A stretch of 64,000 nt of DNA from an uncultured Pelagibacteraceae bacterium (lineage in GTDB: Bacteria > Pseudomonadota > Alphaproteobacteria > Pelagibacterales > Pelagibacteraceae), in the NCBI GenBank assembly GCA_902519255.1, contig CABYIV010000001.1:310001-374000 (forward strand). Direction: 5' to 3'. Both the position numbers and the translations under genes were made by a program. Shown here in pieces: positions 9,086-17,190 of the stretch. The notes below the pieces were generated by a model. That model saw nothing but the letters and a program-made list of their open reading frames with translations. It was not told the DNA's origin and made no database searches. Numbering within the stretch: the first letter of the stretch is position 1; every line of letters begins with the position of its first letter.

Positions 9086-9646
9086 TTGAAAAAAATAATT
9101 TTTTTACTTTTTATTTTGTTATGTCAAAATAATAGTATATCAAAAGAGATGATATTAGATGAATTAAAAAACCCCAAATTAACAAATCAATCTCAACAAT
9201 GGAATTTAATTACGGATCAAGTGATGGGAGGTATTTCAACGGGAAAATTTATAGTTGAGAAAGTTGATGGAGTGATGTGTTATAGAATGACAGGGGATGT
9301 GTCTACAAAAAATAATGGCGGATTTATTCAAATCAGAGCAAAATTAAACCCTGAAATTAATAGTAAAGAGTATGATGGAGTATATGTAAAAATTTATGGA
9401 AATAAAAAAAAATATAACATTCATTTAAGAACAGGATTAACTTTAGCACCATGGCAGTATTATAGTTACACTTTTGAAGCAAGAAAAAATTGGATTGAAA
9501 TTAGAGCACCATTTGAACAGTTTAAAAAATCAAATTTCTATCAACCAAAAAGTATATTGGGGCAAAACATCAAATCCGTTGGTTTAGTTGCTGGTTTTGA
9601 TGATTTCAAATCAGACATTTGTTTGGGCAAAATTGGATTTTATTAA
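9086..9646 (+). CDS. CIA30 (NDUFAF1-like) family protein with signal peptide
   Basis: 186 residues starting at TTG. Residues about 1-20 are a hydrophobic export signal (KKIIFLLFILLCQNNSIS). The mature part matches the CIA30 jelly-roll family: WNLITDQVMGGISTGKF, GGFIQIRAKL, DGVYVKIYGN, YKSVGL-like strands and a C-terminal GxIGFY. The mitochondrial member NDUFAF1 helps assemble complex I; bacterial members are mostly uncharacterised and this copy appears exported, so a complex I role is not assumed. It ends one base before mlaC on the opposite strand. Confidence 0.8.
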   Translation: MKKIIFLLFILLCQNNSISKEMILDELKNPKLTNQSQQWNLITDQVMGGISTGKFIVEKVDGVMCYRMTGDVSTKNNGGFIQIRAKLNPEINSKEYDGVYVKIYGNKKKYNIHLRTGLTLAPWQYYSYTFEARKNWIEIRAPFEQFKKSNFYQPKSILGQNIKSVGLVAGFDDFKSDICLGKIGFY

Positions 9647-9647
9647 A

Positions 9648-10238
9648 TTATTTAATTAAATATTCTTCTAGTGTTTTAAATAATGCATTTATATTTCCAT
9701 CATTATTTTGTATAATTGAATTAAATTCTTCTTTTTGCGTTCTTGCCAAACTTAATCCTTCTACTATTAGATCTCTTATTAAGGGTTTATCAGGATTTTT
9801 TGTATAAATTCTCCAATCTATTTTTACTTGTGGTCTTTTCGATGTAGCCTCTAATATACTATTAACTATTGTATATTTATCATTAATCTTTTTTTGAGAT
9901 ACAACATCAATTTTTGGATTTGTATAGTCGACTAGTCTACTGGAAAAGTTTTTTAAGAAATAACTTCTAAATAGTTTTTGATACTTAGATTTTTGGTCGT
10001 CATTAATAGTTTTTCTATATTTTCCAAGGGTGTACATGCTTATTCCATCTATATCTACACTTCTTTCTGCAATAGCATTTAGTTTTATGATTTTCGACTC
10101 AACAGGATCATCGCTAGATAATATTAATGCTGCTTCATCGACAATTTCATTTATTAATGCACTTGGATCTTTTGCATGCAAATAATTATTTAAATTTAAA
10201 AGAAATAAATAAATAATTAAATATTTAATTAATTTCAT
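9648..10238 (-). CDS. mlaC: MlaC-like periplasmic phospholipid carrier
   Basis: 196 residues with an N-terminal signal peptide (KLIKYLIIYLFLLNLNNYLHA) and the MlaC/Ttg2D fold signature: ISMYTLGKYRKTINDDQKSKYQKLFRSYFLKNFSSRLVDY, VDWRIYTK-like VKIDWRIYTK and IRDLIVEGLSLARTQKEEFNSIIQ. MlaC shuttles phospholipid between the outer-membrane MlaA complex and the inner-membrane MlaFEDB transporter, keeping the outer leaflet free of phospholipid. It follows mlaA by 11 bp in the same orientation, which supports the call; the inner-membrane Mla genes are not in this window. Confidence 0.9.
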   Translation of the reverse strand: MKLIKYLIIYLFLLNLNNYLHAKDPSALINEIVDEAALILSSDDPVESKIIKLNAIAERSVDIDGISMYTLGKYRKTINDDQKSKYQKLFRSYFLKNFSSRLVDYTNPKIDVVSQKKINDKYTIVNSILEATSKRPQVKIDWRIYTKNPDKPLIRDLIVEGLSLARTQKEEFNSIIQNNDGNINALFKTLEEYLIK

Positions 10239-10249
10239 TCAAAGATCGG

Positions 10250-11053
10250 TTATTGACTGTCTAATTCTTCCCAGTCGTCGTCACTAAGTGTTTCGGTTGT
10301 TTTATCTATATTTCTCACTTTTCTATATCTATCTTGCAAATAAAGACTTCTAACAGATGCATAAAGATCAACAGAATTATTTTCGAGACTATCAAAAGAT
10401 TCTAAATTTTTTGCTCTAAAGTCAATCCCACTTAGTAATCTTGATGCATAATAGTCTGCCTCAGAAAAATATTGTGTATCATTAACTACAGTCACGTTGT
10501 ACCACGCATCTCCTCCAATCAAATTAACAACAGATCCAAGAGAGTCTCTTATAGTAGTTGGTCCTAGTATAGGTAAAACAAAATAACAACCAGGACCAGC
10601 ACCCCAAACTCCCAATGTTTGTCCATAATCTTCTTTATCTCGTTTTTTTAAACCATAATAAGATGCGACATCGAAAATTCCAGCGATACCAAGAGTTGAA
10701 TTAATAACGAATCTTGCAGAATTTACTCCAGCATCTTTGAACTGACCTTGAAGAACATTGTTGGGGATTGTTACAACATTACCTAGATTATTTAAAGCAT
10801 TACTAGTTCCAGATCTTATAGGTTGAGGAAACATTCTATAACCTTTAGCAAGTGGTTTGAAAATCACTTTGTCTAAAGCTTGGTTGAATGCAAAAACTCC
10901 TCTATTAATTTTTTCAAAACAATCACCAACCTCCTCATATCCATTATTATTTTTATTTCCATTGACTTTTAATTTTCCGTCATCTCCAGCAATTGCTATG
11001 CTGCCATGAAATGACAATAAAATAATAATTAAAAATGAAAACAGTTTATTCAT
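10250..11053 (-). CDS. mlaA: MlaA (VacJ) outer-membrane phospholipid removal protein
   Basis: 267 residues matching MlaA: FEKINRGVFAFNQALDKVIFKPLAKGYR, PIRSGTSNALNNLGNVVTIPNNVLQGQFKDAG, RFVINSTLGIAGIFDVAS, DYGQTLGVWGAGPGCYFVLPILGPTTIRD. It forms a ring in the inner leaflet of the outer membrane and pulls out mislocated phospholipid. The N-terminus is a plain signal peptide (LIIILLSFHGSIAIAG) with no cysteine at the cleavage site, unlike the E. coli lipoprotein. First gene of an mlaA-mlaC unit, divergent from the amidase. Confidence 0.93.
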   Translation of the reverse strand: MNKLFSFLIIILLSFHGSIAIAGDDGKLKVNGNKNNNGYEEVGDCFEKINRGVFAFNQALDKVIFKPLAKGYRMFPQPIRSGTSNALNNLGNVVTIPNNVLQGQFKDAGVNSARFVINSTLGIAGIFDVASYYGLKKRDKEDYGQTLGVWGAGPGCYFVLPILGPTTIRDSLGSVVNLIGGDAWYNVTVVNDTQYFSEADYYASRLLSGIDFRAKNLESFDSLENNSVDLYASVRSLYLQDRYRKVRNIDKTTETLSDDDWEELDSQ

Positions 11054-11111
11054 AGAATAGTTATATTTATAATATAATTAACATTAATATAAAGATAAAT
11101 TGTTTTAAATT

Positions 11112-11831
11112 ATGCAAAAAAATGTTGAAAAAATGTCAATAAATTACTCTCCAAATTTTGATACAAATAAAAGAAGTATCATAGAAGTAAAGTACTTAAT
11201 TTTTCATTATACAGGTATGAGATCAGAAAATGCCGCCATAAGAAGACTTACAAGTAAGAGTTCAAAAGTAAGTTGTCATTATTTTATTAAACGTAATGGA
11301 GATATCGTAAAAATTGTACCAGATTTATATATTGCTTGGCATGCCGGAATATCTTCATGGAAAAAAGATAAATCTCTTAATTCAAATTCAATAGGAATAG
11401 AGATCTCAAACCCTGGACATACTTATGGATACAAGAAATTTAGTCAAAAACAAATTACTTCAATTATTAAATTATCAAAAAATTTAAAAAAAAAATATAA
11501 AATTAAGAAAGAAAATGTTTTGGGACATTCTGATGTTGCTCCTTTAAGAAAAAAAGATCCTGGAGAAAAATTTCCATGGAAATTATTAAATAAGAAAAAA
11601 ATATGCTTATGGCATAATTTAAGTGAAAAAAATTGTAAAAAATTAAGAGGTGTAAAACTAAATGGTACTGATATTTTTTTTCAATTATTATTTAAATTTG
11701 GTTATAAAACTACAAATGATAATAATAAGAAAATTAAAATTTATAAAAATTTTCAAAGAAGATTTAGACCACAATTAATTAGCAGCATCGTTGATAAAGA
11801 GTCATATGAAATTTTAAAATCCTTGATTTAA
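11112..11831 (+). CDS. N-acetylmuramoyl-L-alanine amidase (AmpD/AmiD type)
   Basis: 239 residues. The N-terminal Amidase_2 domain (about 20-160) carries the zinc and catalytic motifs KYLIFHYTGM, SCHYFIKRNGDIVKIVPD, AWHAGIS, NSIGIEISNP and VLGHSDVAPLRKKDPGEKFPW. The C-terminal 70 residues resemble the peptidoglycan-binding helical region often attached to AmiD. No signal peptide is evident, which fits a cytoplasmic AmpD-like role in recycling anhydro-muropeptides, although AmiD-type enzymes are outer-membrane lipoproteins. Specificity cannot be set from sequence alone. Confidence 0.88.
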   Translation: MQKNVEKMSINYSPNFDTNKRSIIEVKYLIFHYTGMRSENAAIRRLTSKSSKVSCHYFIKRNGDIVKIVPDLYIAWHAGISSWKKDKSLNSNSIGIEISNPGHTYGYKKFSQKQITSIIKLSKNLKKKYKIKKENVLGHSDVAPLRKKDPGEKFPWKLLNKKKICLWHNLSEKNCKKLRGVKLNGTDIFFQLLFKFGYKTTNDNNKKIKIYKNFQRRFRPQLISSIVDKESYEILKSLI

Positions 11832-11843
11832 TTGAGTTAAAAA

Positions 11844-11872
11844 TTGTTGAAATTTAATATAAATAGAATAAT
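11844..11872 (+). promoter_or_regulatory. Candidate rnpB promoter
   Basis: TTGTTG (11844-11849), 17-bp spacer, AATAAT (11867-11872, 5 of 6). Transcription would start at about 11879-11880, exactly the 5' end of the RNase P RNA P1 stem. An alternative TTGAGT-N17-TAATAT lies at 11832-11860 and would give a short 5' extension. Confidence 0.45.
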
Positions 11873-11879
11873 TCTTTCT

Positions 11880-12239
11880 ATGCCAGATAAATGACTTATC
11901 GCTTTAATTTATTAAAGAGGAAAGTCCGGGCTCTACAAAGACACAGTGCCAGTTAACAGCTGGCGGGGGAGACCCCAGGGATAGTGCCACAGAAAATATA
12001 CCGCCTTATCAAGGCAAGGGTGAAAAGGTGTGGTAAGAGCACACCGGCTAAGTTGGTAACAGCTAGCGCATGGAAAACCCCACTGAGAGCAAGACTGAGT
12101 AGAGATGACATTGTTAGAAATAACTAAAAGCAGTCTTTGGCTAGTCATCAGGGTTAGTTGCTTGAGCTTTAAAGTGATTTAAAGCCTAGATAAATGATAA
12201 GTTTAAAAGACAGAACCCGGCTTATAGTTTATCTGGCAT
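11880..12239 (+). ncRNA. rnpB: RNase P RNA (bacterial class A)
   Basis: About 360 nt. The ends pair as the P1 helix (ATGCCAGATAAA with TTTATCTGGCAT). The universally conserved blocks are present: GAGGAAAGTCCGGGCT near the 5' end and ACAGAACCCGGCTTATAG near the 3' end, which together form P4 and the catalytic core, and GGTAACAGCTAGCGCATGG in the specificity domain. It is the catalytic subunit that removes 5' leaders from tRNA precursors, including the rpoD-linked tRNA here. The 71-residue minus-strand ORF inside it (11933-12148) is a shadow. No strong terminator is seen after it. Confidence 0.97.
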
Positions 12240-12301
12240 TTCATTAAAATTAATTCAAATAATTATTAAATTTTTACATTAGATTTCCATAATATTAGCT
12301 A

Positions 12302-12344
12302 TTGACGCGTTGCAATAAAACCCATAATATCCCATAAAAACCCA
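12302..12344 (+). promoter_or_regulatory. dcw promoter with MraZ operator (three TGGGN repeats)
   Basis: TTGACG (12302-12307), 17-bp spacer and TAATAT (12325-12330) form a good promoter about 34 bp before mraZ. Overlapping it are three CCCA repeats at exactly 10-bp spacing (12321, 12331, 12341), which on the other strand read TGGGN-N5-TGGGN-N5-TGGGN. That is the pattern bound by MraZ in E. coli, so MraZ probably represses its own operon and hence ftsZ here. Repeats and spacing are seen; binding is inferred from the family. Confidence 0.75.
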
Positions 12345-12363
12345 AATTAGGATAATATGGTTT

Positions 12364-12819
12364 ATGTTTTTATCAACATACGAAAACAAATTGGACAAAA
12401 AGGGAAGGGTTTCAGTGCCTGCATCTTATAGATCATATTTATCAAACATAGGCTACAATGGAATAATTTGTTATCCATCATTTAACAATCTATGTATTGA
12501 AGCATGGCCACAAGATCGAATAGAAAAAATTTCAAATGCAATTGACTCTCTGAATCCTTTTGAGGAAAAGAAAGATTATTTCGCAACATCTATATTATCT
12601 GAAAGTACAAATTTACAATTTGACAGTGAAGGAAGAGTGCAAATAACTCCAAAATTATTAAAACATGCAAAAATCAAAAATAGCATGTTATTTGTTGGTC
12701 AAGGCAAAACATTTCAAATCTGGGAGCCAACTCTTTTTGAGAAATTTAGGGCAAACGCTAGAAAAAAATCAAATATTAACAGAGCAAGTCTTAAATGGGA
12801 AAAACAATTTAATAACTAA
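12364..12819 (+). CDS. mraZ: Transcriptional regulator MraZ
   Basis: 151 residues, usual length, with two SpoVT/AbrB-like MraZ repeats: [25 protein letters not shown] at the N-terminus and [40 protein letters not shown] in the second half. MraZ forms an oligomeric ring that binds tandem TGGGN repeats and controls the dcw cluster. It is the first gene of the cluster and is followed after 11 bp by ftsZ, not rsmH as usual. Confidence 0.95.
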   Translation: MFLSTYENKLDKKGRVSVPASYRSYLSNIGYNGIICYPSFNNLCIEAWPQDRIEKISNAIDSLNPFEEKKDYFATSILSESTNLQFDSEGRVQITPKLLKHAKIKNSMLFVGQGKTFQIWEPTLFEKFRANARKKSNINRASLKWEKQFNN

Positions 12820-12830
12820 AAGGGGAGAAA

Positions 12831-14279
12831 ATGACAATAAACTTTAAAACACCAGATATAAAAGAACTTAAACCAAGGATTCTAGTATTAGGAGTAGGAG
12901 GAGCCGGTGGAAATGCAATTAATGGGATGATTGATGCTGGTCTTCAAGGTGTTGAGTTTATTGCAGTTAATACAGATGCTCAAGATTTAAGATTAAGTAA
13001 GGCACAAACAAAAATACAAATGGGATTAAATTTAACTAAAGGGCTTGGTGCGGGAGCAAAATTGGATATAGGACAAGCTGCTGCAGATGAATCTTTGAAT
13101 GAGATAGTAAATATTTTACAAGGTGCAAATATGGTTTTTATAACTGCTGGAATGGGAGGTGGGACTGGTACTGGATCAGCACATGTAATAGCCAGAGCGG
13201 CAAAAGAACTTAATATTTTGACAGTTGGAGTAATTACTCTTCCTTTTTTATATGAAGGTCCATCAAGAATGAGAAAGGCTCAACAAGGCTTAGAAGAACT
13301 TCGAAAACATGTTGATACTATTATAGTTGTTCCAAATCAAAATTTATTCAAAATTGCAAGTGAACAAACAACTTTTGAAGAATCTTTTGCTTTATCAAAT
13401 GATGTTTTACTTCATGGCGTTCAAAGTATAACTGATTTAATGGTTAGACCGGGGCTTATCAACTTAGATTTTGCTGATGTCGAAACTGTTATGAGTTCAA
13501 TGGGCAAAGCAATGATGGGTACGGGACAAGCTGAAGGAGAAGGTAGAGCAGTGAAAGCAGCTGAGTCTGCAATTAATAACCCATTAATTGACGATTATTC
13601 TTTAAAGGGAGCCAAAGGTCTTCTTGTAAACATTACTGGAGGCAAAGATCTGAAATTATTTGAGGTTGATGAAGCTGTTAATAAAGTTAGAGCCGAAGTC
13701 GATCCAGAGGCAGAATTAATTATAGGAGCTATAACCGATGAAAGTTTAGACGGACTAATGAGAGTTTCAATTGTTGCTACTGCATTAGATGGACAACAAC
13801 CTGAGCCTAAATCAGTAATTAATATGGTACATAGAATTCAAAATAGAAATCCAGGTTATTCTGAGTTTTCAAATAATGGATCTACTCAATCATTTCAATT
13901 TACAAATAATACCAATTCAATAATTACTAATGGCGCTAATGCTCTTAAAATTGAGGAACAAATAAAAAATGAAGAATTGAGTTCAAAAAGCATAGATAGC
14001 AACGATGTAAATGAAACATCTGGTAATTTAATAAGTGAAGCTTTAGATCAAACCGAATTAGCTGAAGCCAGCTCAGTAAACTCTGAATTTGAAAGCAATA
14101 TAGATAAGCAAGTATCTGAAAATAATGGTTTGGAGAATTTTGAGTTGAGTGATGATGATACTCCAGAGTTATTTAATTCAGATGCTAATGAGGAGTTATC
14201 AACTTCACCACAAGAGATAAACTCTGAGGAAGAAGAAGATTTAGAAATTCCAGCATTTTTGAGAAGACAAAAGAATTAA
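12831..14279 (+). CDS. ftsZ: Cell division GTPase FtsZ
   Basis: 482 residues. The tubulin-like core (about 15-330) has [13 protein letters not shown], the signature loop [13 protein letters not shown] near residue 105, and the T7 synergy loop [12 protein letters not shown] long acidic/Asn-Ser-rich linker (about 340-470) leads to the conserved tail [12 protein letters not shown] that binds FtsA and other partners. FtsZ polymerises into the Z ring. A strong RBS (AAGGGGAG) precedes the ATG. Its position directly after mraZ is unusual: the standard site, between ftsA and lpxC, has no ftsZ in this genome. Confidence 0.97.
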   Translation: MTINFKTPDIKELKPRILVLGVGGAGGNAINGMIDAGLQGVEFIAVNTDAQDLRLSKAQTKIQMGLNLTKGLGAGAKLDIGQAAADESLNEIVNILQGANMVFITAGMGGGTGTGSAHVIARAAKELNILTVGVITLPFLYEGPSRMRKAQQGLEELRKHVDTIIVVPNQNLFKIASEQTTFEESFALSNDVLLHGVQSITDLMVRPGLINLDFADVETVMSSMGKAMMGTGQAEGEGRAVKAAESAINNPLIDDYSLKGAKGLLVNITGGKDLKLFEVDEAVNKVRAEVDPEAELIIGAITDESLDGLMRVSIVATALDGQQPEPKSVINMVHRIQNRNPGYSEFSNNGSTQSFQFTNNTNSIITNGANALKIEEQIKNEELSSKSIDSNDVNETSGNLISEALDQTELAEASSVNSEFESNIDKQVSENNGLENFELSDDDTPELFNSDANEELSTSPQEINSEEEEDLEIPAFLRRQKN

Positions 14280-14297
14280 TGGTCTTCAAAAAAATAA

Positions 14298-15290
14298 ATG
14301 AATGCCACCATAAATCTGGAAAAACATTTTCCAGTATTACTAAACGAATTAGTTAGTATTATTTCCCCTCTTTATGGTGGCACATTTATTGATTGTACTT
14401 TTGGTGCAGGGGGTTATTCGAAAAAAATTTTAGAAAATAATTCAAATAGCGTTGTAGCGCTAGATAGAGATAATTCTGTCAATAGTATAGCTAATCAATT
14501 CCACACAAAGTTTAAAAAAAGATTTAAATTTTATAACAAAAAATTTTCGGATATTGATCAAATAAAGGAAGATAATATTAGAGCAATTATTTTTGATCTG
14601 GGATATTCGTTAAATCAGATTTCTGATCTAAATAGAGGTTTATCTTTTAATAGCAAAGGTAAACTAGACATGAGAATGGGATTAAATAATTTTTCTTGTG
14701 ATGATGTAATATCAAAAATGAGCCAACAAAGTCTTTTTAAAATTTTCAAGTATTTTGGCGATGAAAAATATGCAAAACCAATATCAAAAAAAATAGTACA
14801 ATTAAGAAAAAATAAAAAAATTAAAACTGAAAATTTAGTAGAAATTATTGAAGGTGTAAAAAAAAAGAAAAGTGGAAAAAATAAATCCACTAAAGTTTTT
14901 CAAGCTCTTAGAATTTTTGTAAATAAAGAAATTACAGAGTTAATAAATGGATTAATCAATGCATATAATATTTTACCAATAGGTGGAGCAATAGCAGTTG
15001 TTACTTTTCATTCTATCGAGGATAAAATAGTAAAGTTTTTTTTTAAAGAATACTCAGAAGTGAAAAATTCTTCTAGGTATTTACCGAAAAGTATTTCAAC
15101 TAAAAAGTATTTAAATTTAACCAAAAAAAAACCATTAACTCCATCATCTAGTGAAATTAATATTAATCCTCCCTCAAGGTCAGCAAAACTTAGATTTGCA
15201 TACAAATTAGAGAATGGATGTAACTTTAAAAAATTTGTTACTAATTTTAATTACTTAACAGATATAGAAAATTTGAACTTTGATGCATAA
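14298..15290 (+). CDS. rsmH: 16S rRNA m4C1402 methyltransferase RsmH (MraW)
   Basis: 330 residues. The SAM-binding start FPVLLNELVSIISPLYGGTFIDCTFGAGGYSKKIL, then IIFDLGYSLNQISDLNRGLSFNSKGKLDMRM, and the C-terminal AVVTFHSIEDKIVKFFFKEY and PPSRSAKLRFAYK motifs identify RsmH, which N4-methylates C1402 in the ribosomal P site. Normal length. It is the conserved upstream partner of ftsL, with an 8-bp overlap. Confidence 0.95.
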   Translation: MNATINLEKHFPVLLNELVSIISPLYGGTFIDCTFGAGGYSKKILENNSNSVVALDRDNSVNSIANQFHTKFKKRFKFYNKKFSDIDQIKEDNIRAIIFDLGYSLNQISDLNRGLSFNSKGKLDMRMGLNNFSCDDVISKMSQQSLFKIFKYFGDEKYAKPISKKIVQLRKNKKIKTENLVEIIEGVKKKKSGKNKSTKVFQALRIFVNKEITELINGLINAYNILPIGGAIAVVTFHSIEDKIVKFFFKEYSEVKNSSRYLPKSISTKKYLNLTKKKPLTPSSSEININPPSRSAKLRFAYKLENGCNFKKFVTNFNYLTDIENLNFDA

Positions 15291-15555
15291 AAAAATTCTT
15301 CTATTTATCCCAATTATTATTCTTATAATTTCAACTGCTTTTACAAAAAATTCCACAAAAAAACTTGATAAACAAATCTTTGAAATTCAGGAAGATATAA
15401 GAGCTCTCAATGATATTTATGAGTTAGTTTTATTTGATTACAATTATCTTACATCACCAAATAAATTAATGGAATATTCCAAAATTTATTTTGATAAAGA
15501 ATTAAAAAAAAAAAAAATTACAGATTTAAAAATTTTTAAATTTAATAATGAATAA
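15283..15555 (+). CDS. ftsL: FtsL-like divisome protein
   Basis: About 90 residues: one N-terminal membrane segment (ILLFIPIIILIISTAF), then a coiled-coil-like stretch (KKLDKQIFEIQEDIRALNDIYELVLFDYNYLTSPNKLMEY) and a basic tail. Size, topology and position between rsmH and ftsI identify the fast-evolving FtsL, which works with FtsB and FtsQ to activate FtsWI. The track start is a TTG (15280); the next codon is ATG (15283), which I prefer. It overlaps its neighbours by 8 bp on each side. A 14-A homopolymer (15504-15517) encodes the lysine run. Confidence 0.85.
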   Translation: MHKKILLFIPIIILIISTAFTKNSTKKLDKQIFEIQEDIRALNDIYELVLFDYNYLTSPNKLMEYSKIYFDKELKKKKITDLKIFKFNNE

Positions 15556-17179
15556 TATTAACGAAAATTTTAAGTATGAAGCAAATAGATCAAATTTAAA
15601 AATATCTTTTGAACGTATATCATTTATTTTCTTTATCTTTTTTATAATTACAATAATTTTTACTTCTAAAACTATCTATCTAGGTTTTAAAAAAACAAAC
15701 CAAACTCAAACTGCAAAAGAAAAAGAGAAATATAGAGCATCTATCATGGATAGAAATGGAAATATTATTGCTAAAACAGTGCGCGTAACCAATTTAGGCA
15801 TAAATCCAAATCAACTAATTAACAAAGAAAAATTATTAATTTCTTTAAAATTAATATTTCCAGAGAAGAATTTTGAAAAGGAAATCAACGGAAAAAAGTT
15901 TTTTTATGTAAAAAAGAAAATATCTCCAGCAAAACTTGAAAAAATAAAATTACTGGGAGAAAAATCGTTCAAAGAGGAAGAAAATATTTCTCGTGTTTAT
16001 CCTAACGGTAATCTTTTCAGTCATATATTAGGACAGATTGATACAGATAACAATGGTGTGTCTGGTATAGAAAAATCTTTTGACTATGAATTAACAACTT
16101 CAAATAAGCCATTAAAGCTTTCTTTAGATACTGATATACAATATTTGATAAGAGAGGAATTGATAAAATTTCAAGAAATTTTTAATAGTTATGGAAGTAC
16201 AGCTATATTAATGAATGTTAATAATGGGGAGATACTTTCAATGGTTTCTCTTCCAGATTATGATTTAAATAAAAGAAAAAATATTTCTGATAAAAAATTT
16301 ATTAATAGATCAACAAAAGGTGTTTATGAGCTTGGTTCAGTTTTTAAAACATTTACACTTGCCGCTGGACTTCATCAAAATGTAATTCAAAAAAATACTC
16401 TATTTGAAAATTTACCTAAGAAAATAAAATGTGCTGGTAGATCAATTTCTGAATATGATTTAGATATTCCATCTAGTCTTACGGCAGAAGAAATATTAAT
16501 TAGATCTGGAAATATCGGTTCAATCAAAATTGCTCAAAAAGTCGGTTTAGAAAATTTTAAAGATTTTCTAGAAAATTTAGATTTATTAAATAAAATACAA
16601 TTTGATATAGAGGAAGTTGGAAATCCAATACCGTTTAAATGGGGAAAATGTAAATTAGCTACATCAGCATATGGCCATGGTATAACAACTACCCCCCTCC
16701 AACTAGCAAAAGCATATGCGATAATTGCAAACGGTGGATATAAAATAAAACCCACTCTAATTAAAAAAGTGGAAAATTTAAAAAAGGGTGATCAAATCAT
16801 AAGTGAAGAGAATTCGAAAATAATTATTCAAATATTAAGAAAAATTGTAACATCCGAACAAGGCACTGCTAATTTAGCAAATATTGATGGTCATGAAATT
16901 GCTGGAAAAACAGGAACAGCTCAAAAATCTATAAAAGGTAAATATTCTAAAAAAAAAATAAATACTTTTGCTTCAATTTTTCCAATATCTTCTCCAAAAT
17001 ATGTTTTAATTGTTTTGTTAGATGAACCAAAATTGAGTGAAACTTATATTTATGAATATAATGATGGTAAAAAAAGGAAGATAATAGGTACACCTTTTAA
17101 TACTGCTGGCTGGACTTCTGTCGAGGTTACCAAAAATATAATTGAAAAAATTGGGCCTATTTTAGCCATAAAATATTAA
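15548..17179 (+). CDS. ftsI: Septal peptidoglycan transpeptidase FtsI (PBP3)
   Basis: 543 residues. One N-terminal membrane helix (ISFIFFIFFIITIIFTS), a PBP dimerisation domain starting YRASIMDRNGNIIAKTV, then the transpeptidase domain with the active-site serine in ELGSVFKTFT, the SGN motif in IRSGNIGSIKIA and the KTGT box in AGKTGTAQKS. It crosslinks septal peptidoglycan with FtsW. Position after ftsL is canonical. All three catalytic motifs are intact. Confidence 0.96.
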   Translation: MNNINENFKYEANRSNLKISFERISFIFFIFFIITIIFTSKTIYLGFKKTNQTQTAKEKEKYRASIMDRNGNIIAKTVRVTNLGINPNQLINKEKLLISLKLIFPEKNFEKEINGKKFFYVKKKISPAKLEKIKLLGEKSFKEEENISRVYPNGNLFSHILGQIDTDNNGVSGIEKSFDYELTTSNKPLKLSLDTDIQYLIREELIKFQEIFNSYGSTAILMNVNNGEILSMVSLPDYDLNKRKNISDKKFINRSTKGVYELGSVFKTFTLAAGLHQNVIQKNTLFENLPKKIKCAGRSISEYDLDIPSSLTAEEILIRSGNIGSIKIAQKVGLENFKDFLENLDLLNKIQFDIEEVGNPIPFKWGKCKLATSAYGHGITTTPLQLAKAYAIIANGGYKIKPTLIKKVENLKKGDQIISEENSKIIIQILRKIVTSEQGTANLANIDGHEIAGKTGTAQKSIKGKYSKKKINTFASIFPISSPKYVLIVLLDEPKLSETYIYEYNDGKKRKIIGTPFNTAGWTSVEVTKNIIEKIGPILAIKY

Positions 17180-17190
17180 GAAATTTCATA

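Noticed and set aside
11933-12148. 71-residue minus-strand ORF with many Cys/Leu/Ser
   Set aside because: It lies wholly inside the RNase P RNA and reflects its conserved bases; no protein family pattern.
12240-12301. Terminator after RNase P RNA
   Set aside because: The sequence is A/T-rich without a convincing hairpin followed by a T-run.
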